DNA of 64,000 nt. It comes from an uncultured Clostridia bacterium. GTDB taxonomy: Bacteria > Bacillota > Clostridia > Christensenellales > Borkfalkiaceae. Positions 31,526 to 40,434 of this stretch are shown here, one piece after another; position 1 is the stretch's first letter; the number at the start of each line of letters is the position of its first letter. The notes below the pieces were generated by a model that was given only the letters and a program-made list of their open reading frames with translations, was not told where the DNA came from and ran no database searches. Location: assembly GCA_944367535.1 (NCBI GenBank), contig CALVWQ010000001.1:49548-113547 (forward strand), written 5' to 3'. Position numbers and translations under genes: made by a program.

Positions 31526-32299
31526 ATGCTTTTTAAAAGAAAGAGAAAAGAAAGTACGGGAAGAATAGTTGTCGCGGGCGATAATGTCCCCGTAGGCAGG
31601 TGCGGTTACGACCGTCTGCGAGATAATGTTCTTTTTATGAATGCCGACGGTACGACCAAGGCTATACAGATAGAATCCGCCGTTTCGGATGAGGGAAAAA
31701 CCACGACGGCGTGCAATCTCGCGGTCAGTCTTGGACAGTCGGGCAAAAAGACCGTAGTGGTGGAACTCGATTTTCATCATCCGAAAGCGCACAGAGTGCT
31801 TAAAGTCGCGGGCGGCACGGGCATCGCTGAATATATTCTCGGCACGGCGGACAAGTCCGATATAATAAAACATACAGAGTATCCCTACGTGGATATCGTT
31901 ACTCGCGGCGCGGCTATCGACAATCCGCCTCTCGTCTATATGTCTGAAAAATTCAAGTCGTTTATGACGGAACTGAAAGATACTTACGATTACGTAATTT
32001 TGGACTGTGCGCCAATATTGCAGTCGTCTGATTATATTCACATTTCGGAAGTTTCGGACGGGGTTTTATTTCTGGCCGCTCATTCGAGGACTACCCGCAG
32101 TCAGGTCGAAGACGCCGTAAAAGAACTCGGGAAAAACGGCATAAAGATATTAGGCTCTGTATTTACCATGTATAATCCCAAGAAAAATCCCGAATACAGG
32201 AGCATGTACGGGTATTACGATTACCAGCCCGAACAAGAAGAGCCGGAGGACGGCTTGAATAATATTAAGAATGAAACGTCCGAAGATAAATTGTCTTAA
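31526..32299 (+). CDS. bacterial tyrosine kinase (CpsD/CapB/YwqD type)
   Basis: 257 aa cytoplasmic BY-kinase domain without a fused membrane modulator. Walker A is variant (SAVSDEGKTT, residues 51-60), Walker A' is VVVELDFHHP, and Walker B is YDYVILDCAP. The C-terminus has the autophosphorylated tyrosine cluster (EYRSMYGYYDYQ, near 228-239). In known systems the kinase works with a Wzz-like membrane protein and controls capsule or exopolysaccharide assembly. No such adaptor or glycosyltransferase gene is nearby. The next gene encodes the cognate phosphatase family, 115 bases downstream. AAAGGTGAG precedes the ATG. Confidence 0.9.
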   Translation: MLFKRKRKESTGRIVVAGDNVPVGRCGYDRLRDNVLFMNADGTTKAIQIESAVSDEGKTTTACNLAVSLGQSGKKTVVVELDFHHPKAHRVLKVAGGTGIAEYILGTADKSDIIKHTEYPYVDIVTRGAAIDNPPLVYMSEKFKSFMTELKDTYDYVILDCAPILQSSDYIHISEVSDGVLFLAAHSRTTRSQVEDAVKELGKNGIKILGSVFTMYNPKKNPEYRSMYGYYDYQPEQEEPEDGLNNIKNETSEDKLS

Positions 32300-32414
32300 A
32301 AACTCGGGGATTTCAAAAATCGAAAATTATATTTTTTGATCGGATAAACAAAAGCGCGGAAAAACACAGTCGGGGCTTATTGCCTTTGCGGACGACGATA
32401 AGGGGGGAGAATAA

Positions 32415-33110
32415 ATGATAGATATTCATTCTCATTTTTTGCCGTATGTTGACGACGGCAGTCCTTCCGCGGAAATTTCGCTCGCCATGCTTAAAATGGC
32501 GGCCGGTCAAGGCGTTACCGATATAATCTGTACGCCGCACTATCGCGGGAATTATAAACCTGAAAAAGAAGGACTTATCAAAGATTTCAAAAAATTCTGT
32601 GAGCTTAAAGATGCTGCAAATATAGGCGTAAAATTATATTTGGGAGAGGAAGTGTTTTACGACGCGCGGCTGTTCGGCGATATCAAAACCGCGCCTTTTT
32701 CCACTCTCGCGGGCGGTAAATACGTGCTGACGGAATTTTCGCCCGAGGCAGTTACGGGCGTGTATGACGCGGCGCTTTCTGTACTTTCTCAGGGATATAT
32801 TCCCGTTATCGCTCATATAGAGAGGTGTGTCAGGCTTTCGGAAGATTACATAGCGGACGTCAGGGCGCTCGGCGCGCTCATTCAGGTAAATGCCTGCTCG
32901 TTCGCGGGCAGAGAAAAAAAGTTTTTCGGAAAGAGGGTTTACAGTCTTTTTTCCGAAGGGCTGGTGGATTTGGTGGCGAGCGACTTTCATTATTCGCGTG
33001 ATTACTGTATGGATAAGGCTTACCGCATCGTGCGCCGCAAATTCGGCGAGGACGTGGCGGAAACGGTTTTCGTGTCGAACGCAAAAAAAATAATCGGGGA
33101 GAGCCTTTAA
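32415..33110 (+). CDS. PHP-type protein-tyrosine phosphatase (CpsB/CapC/YwqE type)
   Basis: 231 aa manganese-dependent phosphatase of the PHP fold. MIDIHSHFLPYVDDGS carries the first HxH metal ligands and DDG signature. CTPHYRGNY, the E in LGEEVFYD, AHIERC and SDFHYS provide the remaining ligands in family order. It reverses the tyrosine phosphorylation made by the kinase encoded immediately upstream, so the pair forms a phosphorylation switch. GGGGGAG precedes the ATG. In most Firmicutes these two genes head a polysaccharide locus, whereas here they are followed by a peptidase and queH. Confidence 0.92.
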   Translation: MIDIHSHFLPYVDDGSPSAEISLAMLKMAAGQGVTDIICTPHYRGNYKPEKEGLIKDFKKFCELKDAANIGVKLYLGEEVFYDARLFGDIKTAPFSTLAGGKYVLTEFSPEAVTGVYDAALSVLSQGYIPVIAHIERCVRLSEDYIADVRALGALIQVNACSFAGREKKFFGKRVYSLFSEGLVDLVASDFHYSRDYCMDKAYRIVRRKFGEDVAETVFVSNAKKIIGESL

Positions 33111-33162
33111 TCCGGCGGCTTTTAGGAGGTAAGAGCAGCCGAGTGTTTCGGTTTTACGGTTT

Positions 33163-33861
33163 ATGGATAAATATATTATAGCGATAGGCGGCGGAGAAAT
33201 AAAGAGCAAAACCACGCTGAAAATAGACGAATACGTCGCGGCGCTCGCAAAAAAACACGCGGGGGACATGCGCGCCACCGCGCTTTTTGTCGGAACCGCT
33301 TCTCACGACAGCATGCCGTATTTTAACAGTTTCCGAAAGACTTATACTTCGGTGTTCGATATAAAAGCCGACGTCGCGCTTATGGTATACGGCGAAATGA
33401 ATATGGAGCATATAGCCGAAAAAGTCGCGCGTGCCGACTGTATTTATATAGGCGGCGGAGATACGGTGTATATGTTGGAAAAATGGAAAGAGACGGGTTT
33501 CGACAAACTCATACTCGAAGCATATAATCGCGGAACGATAATATGCGGTCTTTCGGCGGGGGCTATATGCTGGTTCAAAGAAATGTACACCGATTATGAA
33601 ATCATGCGCGGTACGAGCAGCGAATACGTCATGAAAAAGGGGTTCGGAGTGCTGGACAAGGCGATGTGCCCGCATTATAACGAGCGGCGCGCCGATTTTC
33701 TGCCGACCATGATACGCGAAAACATCGCGGAAGCATACTGTGTGGAAAACGACGCCGCGCTGGTATTCAAAAACGACGTGTTTGAGCGTTCTCTGACATC
33801 GGGCGGAAAGGCATATAAGGTTACAAACGTCGGCGGAGAAATAACCGAAACCGAAATATGA
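33163..33861 (+). CDS. peptidase S51 family protein (dipeptidase E-like)
   Basis: 232 aa. The alpha-aspartyl dipeptidase/cyanophycinase family is recognised by the Gly-rich start IIAIGGGEI, the FVGTASHDS strand, CIYIGGGDT and the nucleophile elbow GLSAGA with S131, plus CPHYNERR near the C-terminal third. The catalytic His was not assigned with certainty. The enzyme probably hydrolyses Asp- or Arg-containing dipeptides in the cytoplasm. An AGGAGG at 33124-33129 lies 33 bases before the ATG, with a small CCGA/TCGG hairpin and T-run in between. Either that hairpin brings the Shine-Dalgarno close, or initiation is inefficient. Confidence 0.88.
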   Translation: MDKYIIAIGGGEIKSKTTLKIDEYVAALAKKHAGDMRATALFVGTASHDSMPYFNSFRKTYTSVFDIKADVALMVYGEMNMEHIAEKVARADCIYIGGGDTVYMLEKWKETGFDKLILEAYNRGTIICGLSAGAICWFKEMYTDYEIMRGTSSEYVMKKGFGVLDKAMCPHYNERRADFLPTMIRENIAEAYCVENDAALVFKNDVFERSLTSGGKAYKVTNVGGEITETEI

Positions 33862-33964
33862 ACAGACGGCGGCTTCGCTCGGCGAAAGACGGAAAACGGC
33901 GGCTCGACGCGCACCCGTGTACAGTAAAATACTAATAGGCGCAAGGCCGATAGAATGAAAAATC

Positions 33965-34600
33965 ATGACGAAAAACTTTAATTTGGAAATGGAAAAAATA
34001 ATTTCCGAAGAATACAATCGTGATATGCCGCGCAAAAAACTGTTACTGCATGCCTGTTGCGCGCCCTGTGCTACCGCATGTCTTGAAAGGGTCAAGGACT
34101 TTTTCGACGTTGCAGTCTTTTTTTATAATCCCAATATCGATTGCAGGGAAGAATACGAAAAGCGCGCGGAGGAATTAAAAAGGCTGTGCGGGATAGTCGG
34201 TACGGAGTGCGTTACGGAAGATTATTGCGCCGATGAATTTCTTTATGCGGCGCAGGGAACCGAAGATATGCCCGAGGGCGGGGAGAGGTGTGCGCGATGT
34301 TTTAAATTAAGGCTGGAACGCACCGCGGCGCTCGCGGCAGAGAAGGGCTTCGATTATTTCGGAACTACTCTTACAGTCAGTCCGCATAAAAATGCCGAGC
34401 AGGTGAACGCCGCGGGTTTTGCGGCGGCGGAGAAGTACGGCATCAAGTTTCTTCCGTCCGATTTCAAGAAAAAAGGCGGCTATGCGAGGTCGGTGGAACT
34501 CTCCCGTCTTTACGGGCTTTACAGGCAGAATTATTGCGGCTGTATATTTTCAAAACGGGAAAGCGAGCGTATGCGAGTCAAATCCGCATCTGAAAAATAA
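33965..34600 (+). CDS. queH: epoxyqueuosine reductase QueH
   Basis: 211 aa. It catalyses the last step of queuosine formation in tRNA, reducing epoxyqueuosine, in organisms without QueG. The diagnostic LLLHACCAPCATACLERV (Cys 31, 32 and 35), FFYNPNIDCREEYEKR, GGERCARCFKLRL and the C-terminal QNYCGC cysteines fit the iron-sulfur and redox-cysteine arrangement of the family. The partner genes queA and tgt lie at 47344 and 48492. The ATG has no good Shine-Dalgarno. It is probably read through from the preceding S51 gene, 103 bases upstream. Confidence 0.95.
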   Translation: MTKNFNLEMEKIISEEYNRDMPRKKLLLHACCAPCATACLERVKDFFDVAVFFYNPNIDCREEYEKRAEELKRLCGIVGTECVTEDYCADEFLYAAQGTEDMPEGGERCARCFKLRLERTAALAAEKGFDYFGTTLTVSPHKNAEQVNAAGFAAAEKYGIKFLPSDFKKKGGYARSVELSRLYGLYRQNYCGCIFSKRESERMRVKSASEK

Positions 34601-34754
34601 TCCCAAAAGAATTTAACCGAAAAATTTATCGGATAATATAATAACGTATTTTAGAATAAATTAACTCGGAAGGAAATTGTCGCCTTATGGCGCATACGGC
34701 GTCTTCCGTAAAAAATATCTTTTTATAATGTATATCAGGAAAAAGTCGATATAA

Positions 34755-34800
34755 AATCTCTCCCGCCCGTCTGAGTTTCAGACGGGCGGGAGAAGTATTT
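34755..34800. terminator. bidirectional terminator between queH and tmcAL
   Basis: CTCCCGCCCGTCTG (34761-34774) pairs perfectly with 34780-34793. Read leftward, the stem is followed by ATTTTATAT, fitting tmcAL. Read rightward it is followed by AAGTATTTT. Confidence 0.85.
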
Positions 34801-34843
34801 TAAAAATTTATTTCGGGATTTAATCAGCTAAACTTATAATATT

Positions 34844-36010
34844 TTATACTAACAGCATTTTGTCGTCGGTTTTTTGAGTGGCAAGGCTGTATAATTCCGT
34901 TGCGAGGATATCGATTTCAAAACTTTTAAGTGCCGCGCGCCGTAATTCCGTCGCTTCGCTCTTTCTCGTGATTACGGGAATCGTACTCTTTTCGGATATT
35001 GCCGATATGATATCTTTCTTGTTTGCGTCGACGGCGAGCACTCTTGCATATAATCCCGAGCGCAGACAGTCTTCGACGAGGTCTTTGTTTATGCCTAGTA
35101 GATTTGCGGTGAGGATTCTGCGTATACGCGTCGCGGTATACCGCTTGGTGGACACCTTCTCCACAAGTCCGTCCACCGTATTGTTGTCTTTGGAAAGCGC
35201 TTTTATTCGGTTTTCGAGCCCCTCCGTACAGTCGCATATTTCCGCCAGTTTTTCGCGGCTTGCCGTGAGCGCGGCGCTCATAATTATTTTGTCGAAAGCG
35301 TAAGGGTATTCTTTTAAATCTTTGTAAACGAAAGGCGGCACGCTTTTTTTCAGTTTCTTTTTAAGTCCCGCTTTGAGCGCGGCGCGTATGCTCGTCGCGC
35401 TGGTGATTCCCTTTTTAAGAGTCAGGTCGTTGTGGTCTCCATCCCTTAACATGGGATATATTCCGATGGGCGAATCGAGTTTTAAAAGAGCCTTTGTGTA
35501 TTCCAGTCCTAAAATATTGTTGGGTTTGGCGATGAGGTTTTCGTTGAAGTTTCCGAAATTTACCGCCTTTACCGCTTCGAATTTTGCTTTTGCGAGCGAG
35601 ATTCCCTTTTCGAGGCTCTCTTTTAAAGCGCGTTTAAAATCTTTGCTTTCGTCGTTCATGGCTCTTGCGAGCGCGATATATTCGTCTTCCGAGCCGCTTT
35701 CCACGCCGAAACAAAGCCCGTCTGCCACGTTTAGCGAAGATATTATCCCGACTGCACCTTTTGCGAATATTTCGGCGTTCGCCGTGGCGAAAACCGTCGG
35801 AAGTTCTATCACCGCGTCCGCTCCCGCGATTATCGCGTGGCGGGCACGGGTATATTTGTCCAATATCGCGGGTTCGCCGCGCTGAGTGAAATTTCCGCTC
35901 ATCACAACTACTATACGTTCGGCTTTAAGCGTATTTTTTATATAATCTATATGTTTCAGGTGCCCTAAATGCAACGGGTTGTATTCCGCTATGCACGCGC
36001 AGACTTTCAA
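34844..36010 (-). CDS. tmcAL: tRNA(Met) cytidine acetate ligase
   Basis: 388 aa, formerly YlbM. It activates acetate with ATP and acetylates C34 of elongator tRNA-Met. It has a nucleotidyltransferase-like N-terminus with IAEYNPLHLGHLKHI (HxGH motif, residues 14-17), VVVMSGNFTQRGEPAILDKYTRARHAI, and the later GITSATSIRAAL. These are family hallmarks and the length is typical. It is monocistronic on the minus strand and divergent from pta. The GAGGAGG upstream of the start (minus strand) supports the chosen ATG. Confidence 0.95.
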   Translation of the reverse strand: MKVCACIAEYNPLHLGHLKHIDYIKNTLKAERIVVVMSGNFTQRGEPAILDKYTRARHAIIAGADAVIELPTVFATANAEIFAKGAVGIISSLNVADGLCFGVESGSEDEYIALARAMNDESKDFKRALKESLEKGISLAKAKFEAVKAVNFGNFNENLIAKPNNILGLEYTKALLKLDSPIGIYPMLRDGDHNDLTLKKGITSATSIRAALKAGLKKKLKKSVPPFVYKDLKEYPYAFDKIIMSAALTASREKLAEICDCTEGLENRIKALSKDNNTVDGLVEKVSTKRYTATRIRRILTANLLGINKDLVEDCLRSGLYARVLAVDANKKDIISAISEKSTIPVITRKSEATELRRAALKSFEIDILATELYSLATQKTDDKMLLV

Positions 36011-36081
36011 ATGCTTCGCCTCCTCCGCACAAATTTTTCGTTAAAAATCCGTTCTCCTTTCGGAAAACATCTCGGTATCAG

Positions 36082-36110
36082 TTTACTTTTTATCTTAAAT
36101 ATAGTAAAAT
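36082..36110 (+). promoter_or_regulatory. promoter of pta-ackA
   Basis: TTTACT (36082-36087), a 17-base spacer and TAAAAT (36105-36110). The leader is about 95 nt, AT-rich and without obvious structure. Confidence 0.7.
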
Positions 36111-36210
36111 AAAATGTGTTGTGATAAAATAAACTCTTTATATAATTTTACAACATTTTTATCAAAAAGCAAAACGAAAAATTCAAAAAAGTCAAGGAGC
36201 GTAACATATT

Positions 36211-37248
36211 ATGTCCAAAGTATTGGAAAATATAATCAGTCAGGCAAAAAAACTCAACAAGAAAATCGTTCTTCCCGAGGGAGAGGACAAGCGCGTCGTC
36301 GCTGCGGCGGCGCAGTCTTCCGCGGAGAAGATTGCTAGAATCGTCCTGCTCGGCGACCGCGACGAAATCATCGCGGCGAACCCCGGTCAAGACCTTTCGG
36401 CGGTGGAAATAGTCAATCCCGCGACCGACCCGAAAGCGGATGAATACGCGAGAATGCTTTACGAACTCCGCAAGGGCAAGATAAATAAAAAGACAGGTCA
36501 GCCCGAGTACGCCGACGAGCAGGCAGCCAAGGCTTCGATACTTAAAGACTATACAATGTATGCGGCGCTCATGCTCAAAGCGGGCGATGCGGACGGGCTG
36601 GTGTCCGGCGCGTGTCATTCGACGGCGAATACTCTGCGCCCCGGTTTGCAGGTTATAAAGACCGCGCCCGGGATAAACACGGTTTCGAGCAGTTTCGTAC
36701 TGGTTGCGCCCGAGGGCGAAAATAAGTACAATCCCGACGGAGTGGCGGTTTTCGGGGACTGCGCCATCAATATAGAACCCGACGCGCAGCAGATAGCGGA
36801 TATTGCCATATCTTCGGCGGAGACGGCGCGCGTCATAGCGGGAATCGAACCGAGAGTCGCCATGCTTTCTTTCTCTACTAAGGGCTCGGGCAATGACGAT
36901 AAATATTTCAAATCGGTCCCCAAAATGCAGGAAGCGACGGCTCTCGCGAAAAAAGCGGCGCCTGACCTCGCCATAGACGGCGAATTCCAGTTCGACGCGG
37001 CGGTCGCGCCCGAAGTGGGCAAGATAAAAGCGCCCGGTTCGCCCGTCGCGGGAAATGCAAACGTTTTTATCTTCCCCAACATCAACGCGGGCAATATCGG
37101 CTATAAAATCGCACAGCGTTTCGGCGGATATATGGCGCTCGGTCCTATATGTCAGGGTTTTGCAAAACCCATAAACGATCTCTCGCGCGGTTGCAGCGCC
37201 GAGGACGTGAGAGCGGTAATCGCAATAACCGCCTTACAGGCGAAATAA
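36211..37248 (+). CDS. pta: phosphate acetyltransferase
   Basis: 345 aa short-form Pta, which interconverts acetyl-CoA and acetyl phosphate. The sequence from KKIVLPEGEDKRVVAAAA through DGLVSGACHSTANTLRPGLQVI to the C-terminal ANVFIFPNINAGNIGYKIAQRFGG is canonical. The N-terminal DRTGG regulatory domain of long forms is absent, as in most Firmicutes. It forms an operon with ackA 34 bases downstream, giving substrate-level ATP from acetate fermentation. An AAGGAG lies about 14 bases before the ATG. Confidence 0.97.
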   Translation: MSKVLENIISQAKKLNKKIVLPEGEDKRVVAAAAQSSAEKIARIVLLGDRDEIIAANPGQDLSAVEIVNPATDPKADEYARMLYELRKGKINKKTGQPEYADEQAAKASILKDYTMYAALMLKAGDADGLVSGACHSTANTLRPGLQVIKTAPGINTVSSSFVLVAPEGENKYNPDGVAVFGDCAINIEPDAQQIADIAISSAETARVIAGIEPRVAMLSFSTKGSGNDDKYFKSVPKMQEATALAKKAAPDLAIDGEFQFDAAVAPEVGKIKAPGSPVAGNANVFIFPNINAGNIGYKIAQRFGGYMALGPICQGFAKPINDLSRGCSAEDVRAVIAITALQAK

Positions 37249-37282
37249 ATTTTAAGAATCTAATCTTAAAGGGAGCAATTAA

Positions 37283-38473
37283 ATGAAAATTCTGGTTATA
37301 AACGCGGGCAGTTCTTCTCTTAAATATCAGCTTATCGACATGGCGGACGAAAGCGTCATTTTAAAAGGTCTTTGCGAGCGCATAACTTTTAAAAACGGCA
37401 AGCTCACGCAGAAAACTTTTGACGGCAGGGAAACGGTAATAGAACAGGATATGCCCACCCATAAAGAGGCCATGCAGCTCGTTCTCGAAGCTATGCTAGA
37501 CAAAGAAAAAGGCGCGCTTTCGAGCGTGGACGAAATCGGCGCGGTAGGGCACAGAGTGCTCCATTCGGGCGAAGACTTCAAAAACTCCGTCGTAATAGAC
37601 GACGAGGTCATAAGGATATGCGAAAAGAACGCGGAACTCGGACCTTTGCACATGCCGGGCAATATCGCCTGCATAAAGAGTTGCCGAGAAGTCATGAAAG
37701 GGGTGCCCATGGTCGCGGTGTTCGATACGACTTTCCATTCGACTATGCCGCCGAAAGCTTATATGTACGGCATACCTTATGAAGTTTACGATAAATATAA
37801 GATAAGAAAATACGGTTTCCACGGCACGTCGCATAAATTCGTGTCCGAGGAAGTCGGAAAAATGCTCGGCAATAAAAACGCGCGCATGATTATATGTCAT
37901 CTCGGGAACGGCTCGTCAATATCCGCGGTAAAAGACGGAAAGTGCGTAGATACTTCGATGGGTTTCACGCCTTTGGAAGGGCTTGTCATGGGAACGCGCA
38001 GCGGCGACATAGACCCCGCGGCTGTGGATTATATGCGAGTAAAGCTGGGATTAAAACCTGACGAAGTGGTCGACTATCTTAACAAGAAGTGCGGCGTCAT
38101 GGGAATAAGCGGACTGTCGAGCGATTTGCGCGACCTTACCGCGGCAATGAACGACGGCAACGAGAGAGCGAAACTTGCGCTCGAAATGCTCGCGTACAGA
38201 GTCAAAAAATACGTCGGCAGTTATCTTGCCGTACTTAACGGCGCGGACGCGATAGTGTTTACGGGCGGAATAGGCGAAAATTCGCCGCTTATACGCGGAC
38301 TGGTCATGAGCGGAATGTCTTACTGCGGCGCGGTGCTCGACGAAAAGAAAAATCAGACGCGCGGCGAAACTTATATAAATACCGAGGACTCGGCGGTGAA
38401 GATTATCGTTTGTCCCACCAATGAGGAGTTGTCGATAGCGAGGGAGACAAAGGCGCTTACCGCCGCAAAATAA
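37283..38473 (+). CDS. ackA: acetate kinase
   Basis: 396 aa. It transfers phosphate from acetyl phosphate to ADP. The N-terminal NAGSSSLKYQL (residues 7-17), the conserved FDTTFHSTMPPKAYMYGIPYE, RKYGFHGTSHKFV, IICHLGNGSSISAV and the C-terminal IVFTGGIGENSPLIR are all present in the order seen in the ASKHA family. GGGAGC precedes the ATG. It is the second gene of pta-ackA. No clear intrinsic terminator follows before the next promoter at 38547. Confidence 0.98.
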   Translation: MKILVINAGSSSLKYQLIDMADESVILKGLCERITFKNGKLTQKTFDGRETVIEQDMPTHKEAMQLVLEAMLDKEKGALSSVDEIGAVGHRVLHSGEDFKNSVVIDDEVIRICEKNAELGPLHMPGNIACIKSCREVMKGVPMVAVFDTTFHSTMPPKAYMYGIPYEVYDKYKIRKYGFHGTSHKFVSEEVGKMLGNKNARMIICHLGNGSSISAVKDGKCVDTSMGFTPLEGLVMGTRSGDIDPAAVDYMRVKLGLKPDEVVDYLNKKCGVMGISGLSSDLRDLTAAMNDGNERAKLALEMLAYRVKKYVGSYLAVLNGADAIVFTGGIGENSPLIRGLVMSGMSYCGAVLDEKKNQTRGETYINTEDSAVKIIVCPTNEELSIARETKALTAAK

Positions 38474-38546
38474 CCTTTTATGTGTCGTTGTTTGGGCTGA
38501 AATGCTCGAATCGGCGGGTTATAACGATAAAAATCGTAAAAATTTG

Positions 38547-38575
38547 TTGACAAGTATCTGTAAATAGTATATACT
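38547..38575 (+). promoter_or_regulatory. promoter of the DUF177-rpmF operon
   Basis: TTGACA (38547-38552), a 17-base spacer and TATACT (38570-38575), about 28 bases before the ATG. Confidence 0.8.
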
Positions 38576-38603
38576 TGATAGGCTCGGTCGGTAAAGGACG
38601 GTT

Positions 38604-39041
38604 ATGATTCTCGATTTAAAGGAATTGAAAAAAAGCGGTAAAGTTTCGGAAACTTTTTTCTTCGAATACTTCGCCGATAAAAATCTCAGCGGTATTCCCG
38701 ATACCGAAATTGCGGGTCCTGTGCGTGTCTCGGGCGAGATTGTCCTGACGGGCGAACATTCCGCGAACGTGTCGGGCGAAGCGTCTTTCGAGATTCGCGG
38801 CAACTGCACGAGATGTCTTGCTCAGACCGTAAAACAATATGTTTTCGAATTTTCGGAACTTTGCGACGAGGCTTCGGATAACCCTTATCCGGTTGTCAAC
38901 GACAAGATATATCTCGATAAAATTATCGACGATACCGTTATTTCCGATATGCCCATGACCTTTTTGTGTCGTGAGGACTGTAAAGGTATTTGCGCGGGTT
39001 GCGGAGTCAATCTCAACGAAAGCGAATGTAAATGTAAATAA
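38604..39041 (+). CDS. yceD: YceD/DUF177 family protein
   Basis: 145 aa. This family is almost always encoded directly before rpmF, as here (18 bases), and is linked to 23S rRNA accumulation or 50S maturation in plants and bacteria. It has a beta-rich N-terminal half (SGEIVLTGEHSANVSGEASFEIRGNCTRC), then the cysteine pairs CTRC and CREDCKGICAGCGVNLNESECKC, typical of Gram-positive members and probably zinc-binding. AAAGGA lies eight bases before the ATG. Confidence 0.92.
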   Translation: MILDLKELKKSGKVSETFFFEYFADKNLSGIPDTEIAGPVRVSGEIVLTGEHSANVSGEASFEIRGNCTRCLAQTVKQYVFEFSELCDEASDNPYPVVNDKIYLDKIIDDTVISDMPMTFLCREDCKGICAGCGVNLNESECKCK

Positions 39042-39059
39042 AAGGGAAGGTAGAATAAA

Positions 39060-39254
39060 ATGGCTGTACAGAAAAGCAAAACTTCAAAGCAGAGAACGAA
39101 TACGAGATATGCGCAGTGGAAACTCGATGCGCCGAATCTTTCGGAATGCCCCCAGTGTCACGAACTCAAATATTCGCACAGAGTTTGCAAAAAGTGCGGA
39201 TATTATGACGGAAAGCAGGTCGTGGACGTTTCTGCAAAAGAAAAAAAAGACTGA
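39060..39254 (+). CDS. rpmF: 50S ribosomal protein L32
   Basis: 64 aa. The start MAVQKSKTSKQRTNTRYAQW is typical, with an intact zinc ribbon CPQC (30-33) and CKKC (43-46). Cysteine-containing L32 is the zinc-dependent form; no zinc-free paralogue is seen in the window. GGGAAGG lies before the ATG. A longer frame beginning at 38971 in another phase is an artefact. A terminator follows at 39292. Confidence 0.98.
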   Translation: MAVQKSKTSKQRTNTRYAQWKLDAPNLSECPQCHELKYSHRVCKKCGYYDGKQVVDVSAKEKKD

Positions 39255-39291
39255 TAAAATAGTTGTAAGCGGTTCCGCATATTAAAAAGGC

Positions 39292-39317
39292 GGCGCGGCA
39301 GTATTGCCGCGCCTTTT
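39292..39317 (+). terminator. terminator of rpmF
   Basis: GGCGCGGCA (39292-39300), loop GTAT, TGCCGCGCC (39305-39313), then TTTT. Confidence 0.88.
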
Positions 39318-39423
39318 AACGTTAAGAATGTTTGCGTCAAACTTCCTGACGAAAAGCATTTATAGTACGCGGAAAATAATTAAAACTTTTGCGCTTTTTT
39401 CGGCTCGAGAGGGAGATACATCG

Positions 39424-40434
39424 ATGAAAAATCAAAAATCTGCAAAACGCGTGTTTGCAAAATTCTTTTTTCTTATACTTGCCGCAGGAATAACGGTGGC
39501 GGCTTTTGTGTTTTCAAGTCAATTGTTCGGTGAAAATTCGGTATTTTTAAATCAGCCTTTCGGCAATCAATTCTTAAACGCAGTATACGGATTTATTCCG
39601 GACGCCATACGCACGGTACAAATTATTACGATAGCGGCATTTATCAATTTGTTTATAAGATTCATAACGAGTAAGAGTTTTGCCAAGACCAACAGAAGCA
39701 TGACAGTTGTAAAACTCATAAACAACATGGTACGCTGGCTAATAATGATAGTTACCGTGCTCGTGGTACTGGCTGTATGGGGCGTGGATGTTACTACGCT
39801 TATTGCAAGCGCAGGTGTTTTGACTCTCGTCATAGGTCTTGGCGCTCAGAGTCTTGTCGCCGATATCGTTGCGGGAATATTCATAGTTTGCGAGGGTGAA
39901 TTTCTCGTGGGCGATATAGTCGTAATCGACGACTGCCGCGGTACGGTGCAGGAAATAGGCGTAAGGACGACAAAAATAGTCGACAGCAGCGGAAACGTCA
40001 AAATTATAAATAACAGCGAAATCAAGTCCGTAATGAATCAGACGCAGGAACTGTCCGTTGCAAAATGTACGGTCGGTATAGAGTACGGCGAATCGTTGGA
40101 ACGCGTGGAAAAGGTGATTGAAAATGAATTGCCTGCTATGTCAAGAAGAATTGCCGACGTAGTGGAAGGACCGCAGTATAAAGGCGTGAGCGAACTCGGG
40201 GCATCGAGCGTAAACTTGCTTTTTATAGCTAAATGCCGTGAAGAAAACCTATATCAGGTACAGCGCGACTTGAACAGAGAGATAAAGCTTCTTTTTGACA
40301 GAAATAATATAAATATACCTTTCCCGCAGGTAGTGGTCAACGAACCTCCGCGCTTCAAAAAGGCAAGCGCACCACGTTCTCCGCGGAAAGGAACATCGAA
40401 TTCCGCAAAGAAAACGACGAAAAAGACAAAATAA
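39424..40434 (+). CDS. MscS-family mechanosensitive channel
   Basis: 336 aa small-conductance mechanosensitive channel that releases solutes on hypo-osmotic shock. I chose the ATG at 39424 because GAGGGAGA precedes it and the protein then begins MKNQKSAKRVFAK before the first membrane helix. The frame extends upstream to 39304 through the rpmF terminator, which is not credible. It has three or four membrane helices, with the pore-lining helix GVLTLVIGLGAQSLVADIVAGIFIV and the cytoplasmic beta domain start GEFLVGDIVVIDDCRGTVQEIGVRTTKI. A Lys/Ser-rich basic tail ends the protein. Confidence 0.93.
   Translation: MKNQKSAKRVFAKFFFLILAAGITVAAFVFSSQLFGENSVFLNQPFGNQFLNAVYGFIPDAIRTVQIITIAAFINLFIRFITSKSFAKTNRSMTVVKLINNMVRWLIMIVTVLVVLAVWGVDVTTLIASAGVLTLVIGLGAQSLVADIVAGIFIVCEGEFLVGDIVVIDDCRGTVQEIGVRTTKIVDSSGNVKIINNSEIKSVMNQTQELSVAKCTVGIEYGESLERVEKVIENELPAMSRRIADVVEGPQYKGVSELGASSVNLLFIAKCREENLYQVQRDLNREIKLLFDRNNINIPFPQVVVNEPPRFKKASAPRSPRKGTSNSAKKTTKKTK

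Noticed and set aside
36148-36618. 156-codon minus-strand frame over the pta start
   Set aside because: Shadow of pta and its promoter leader.
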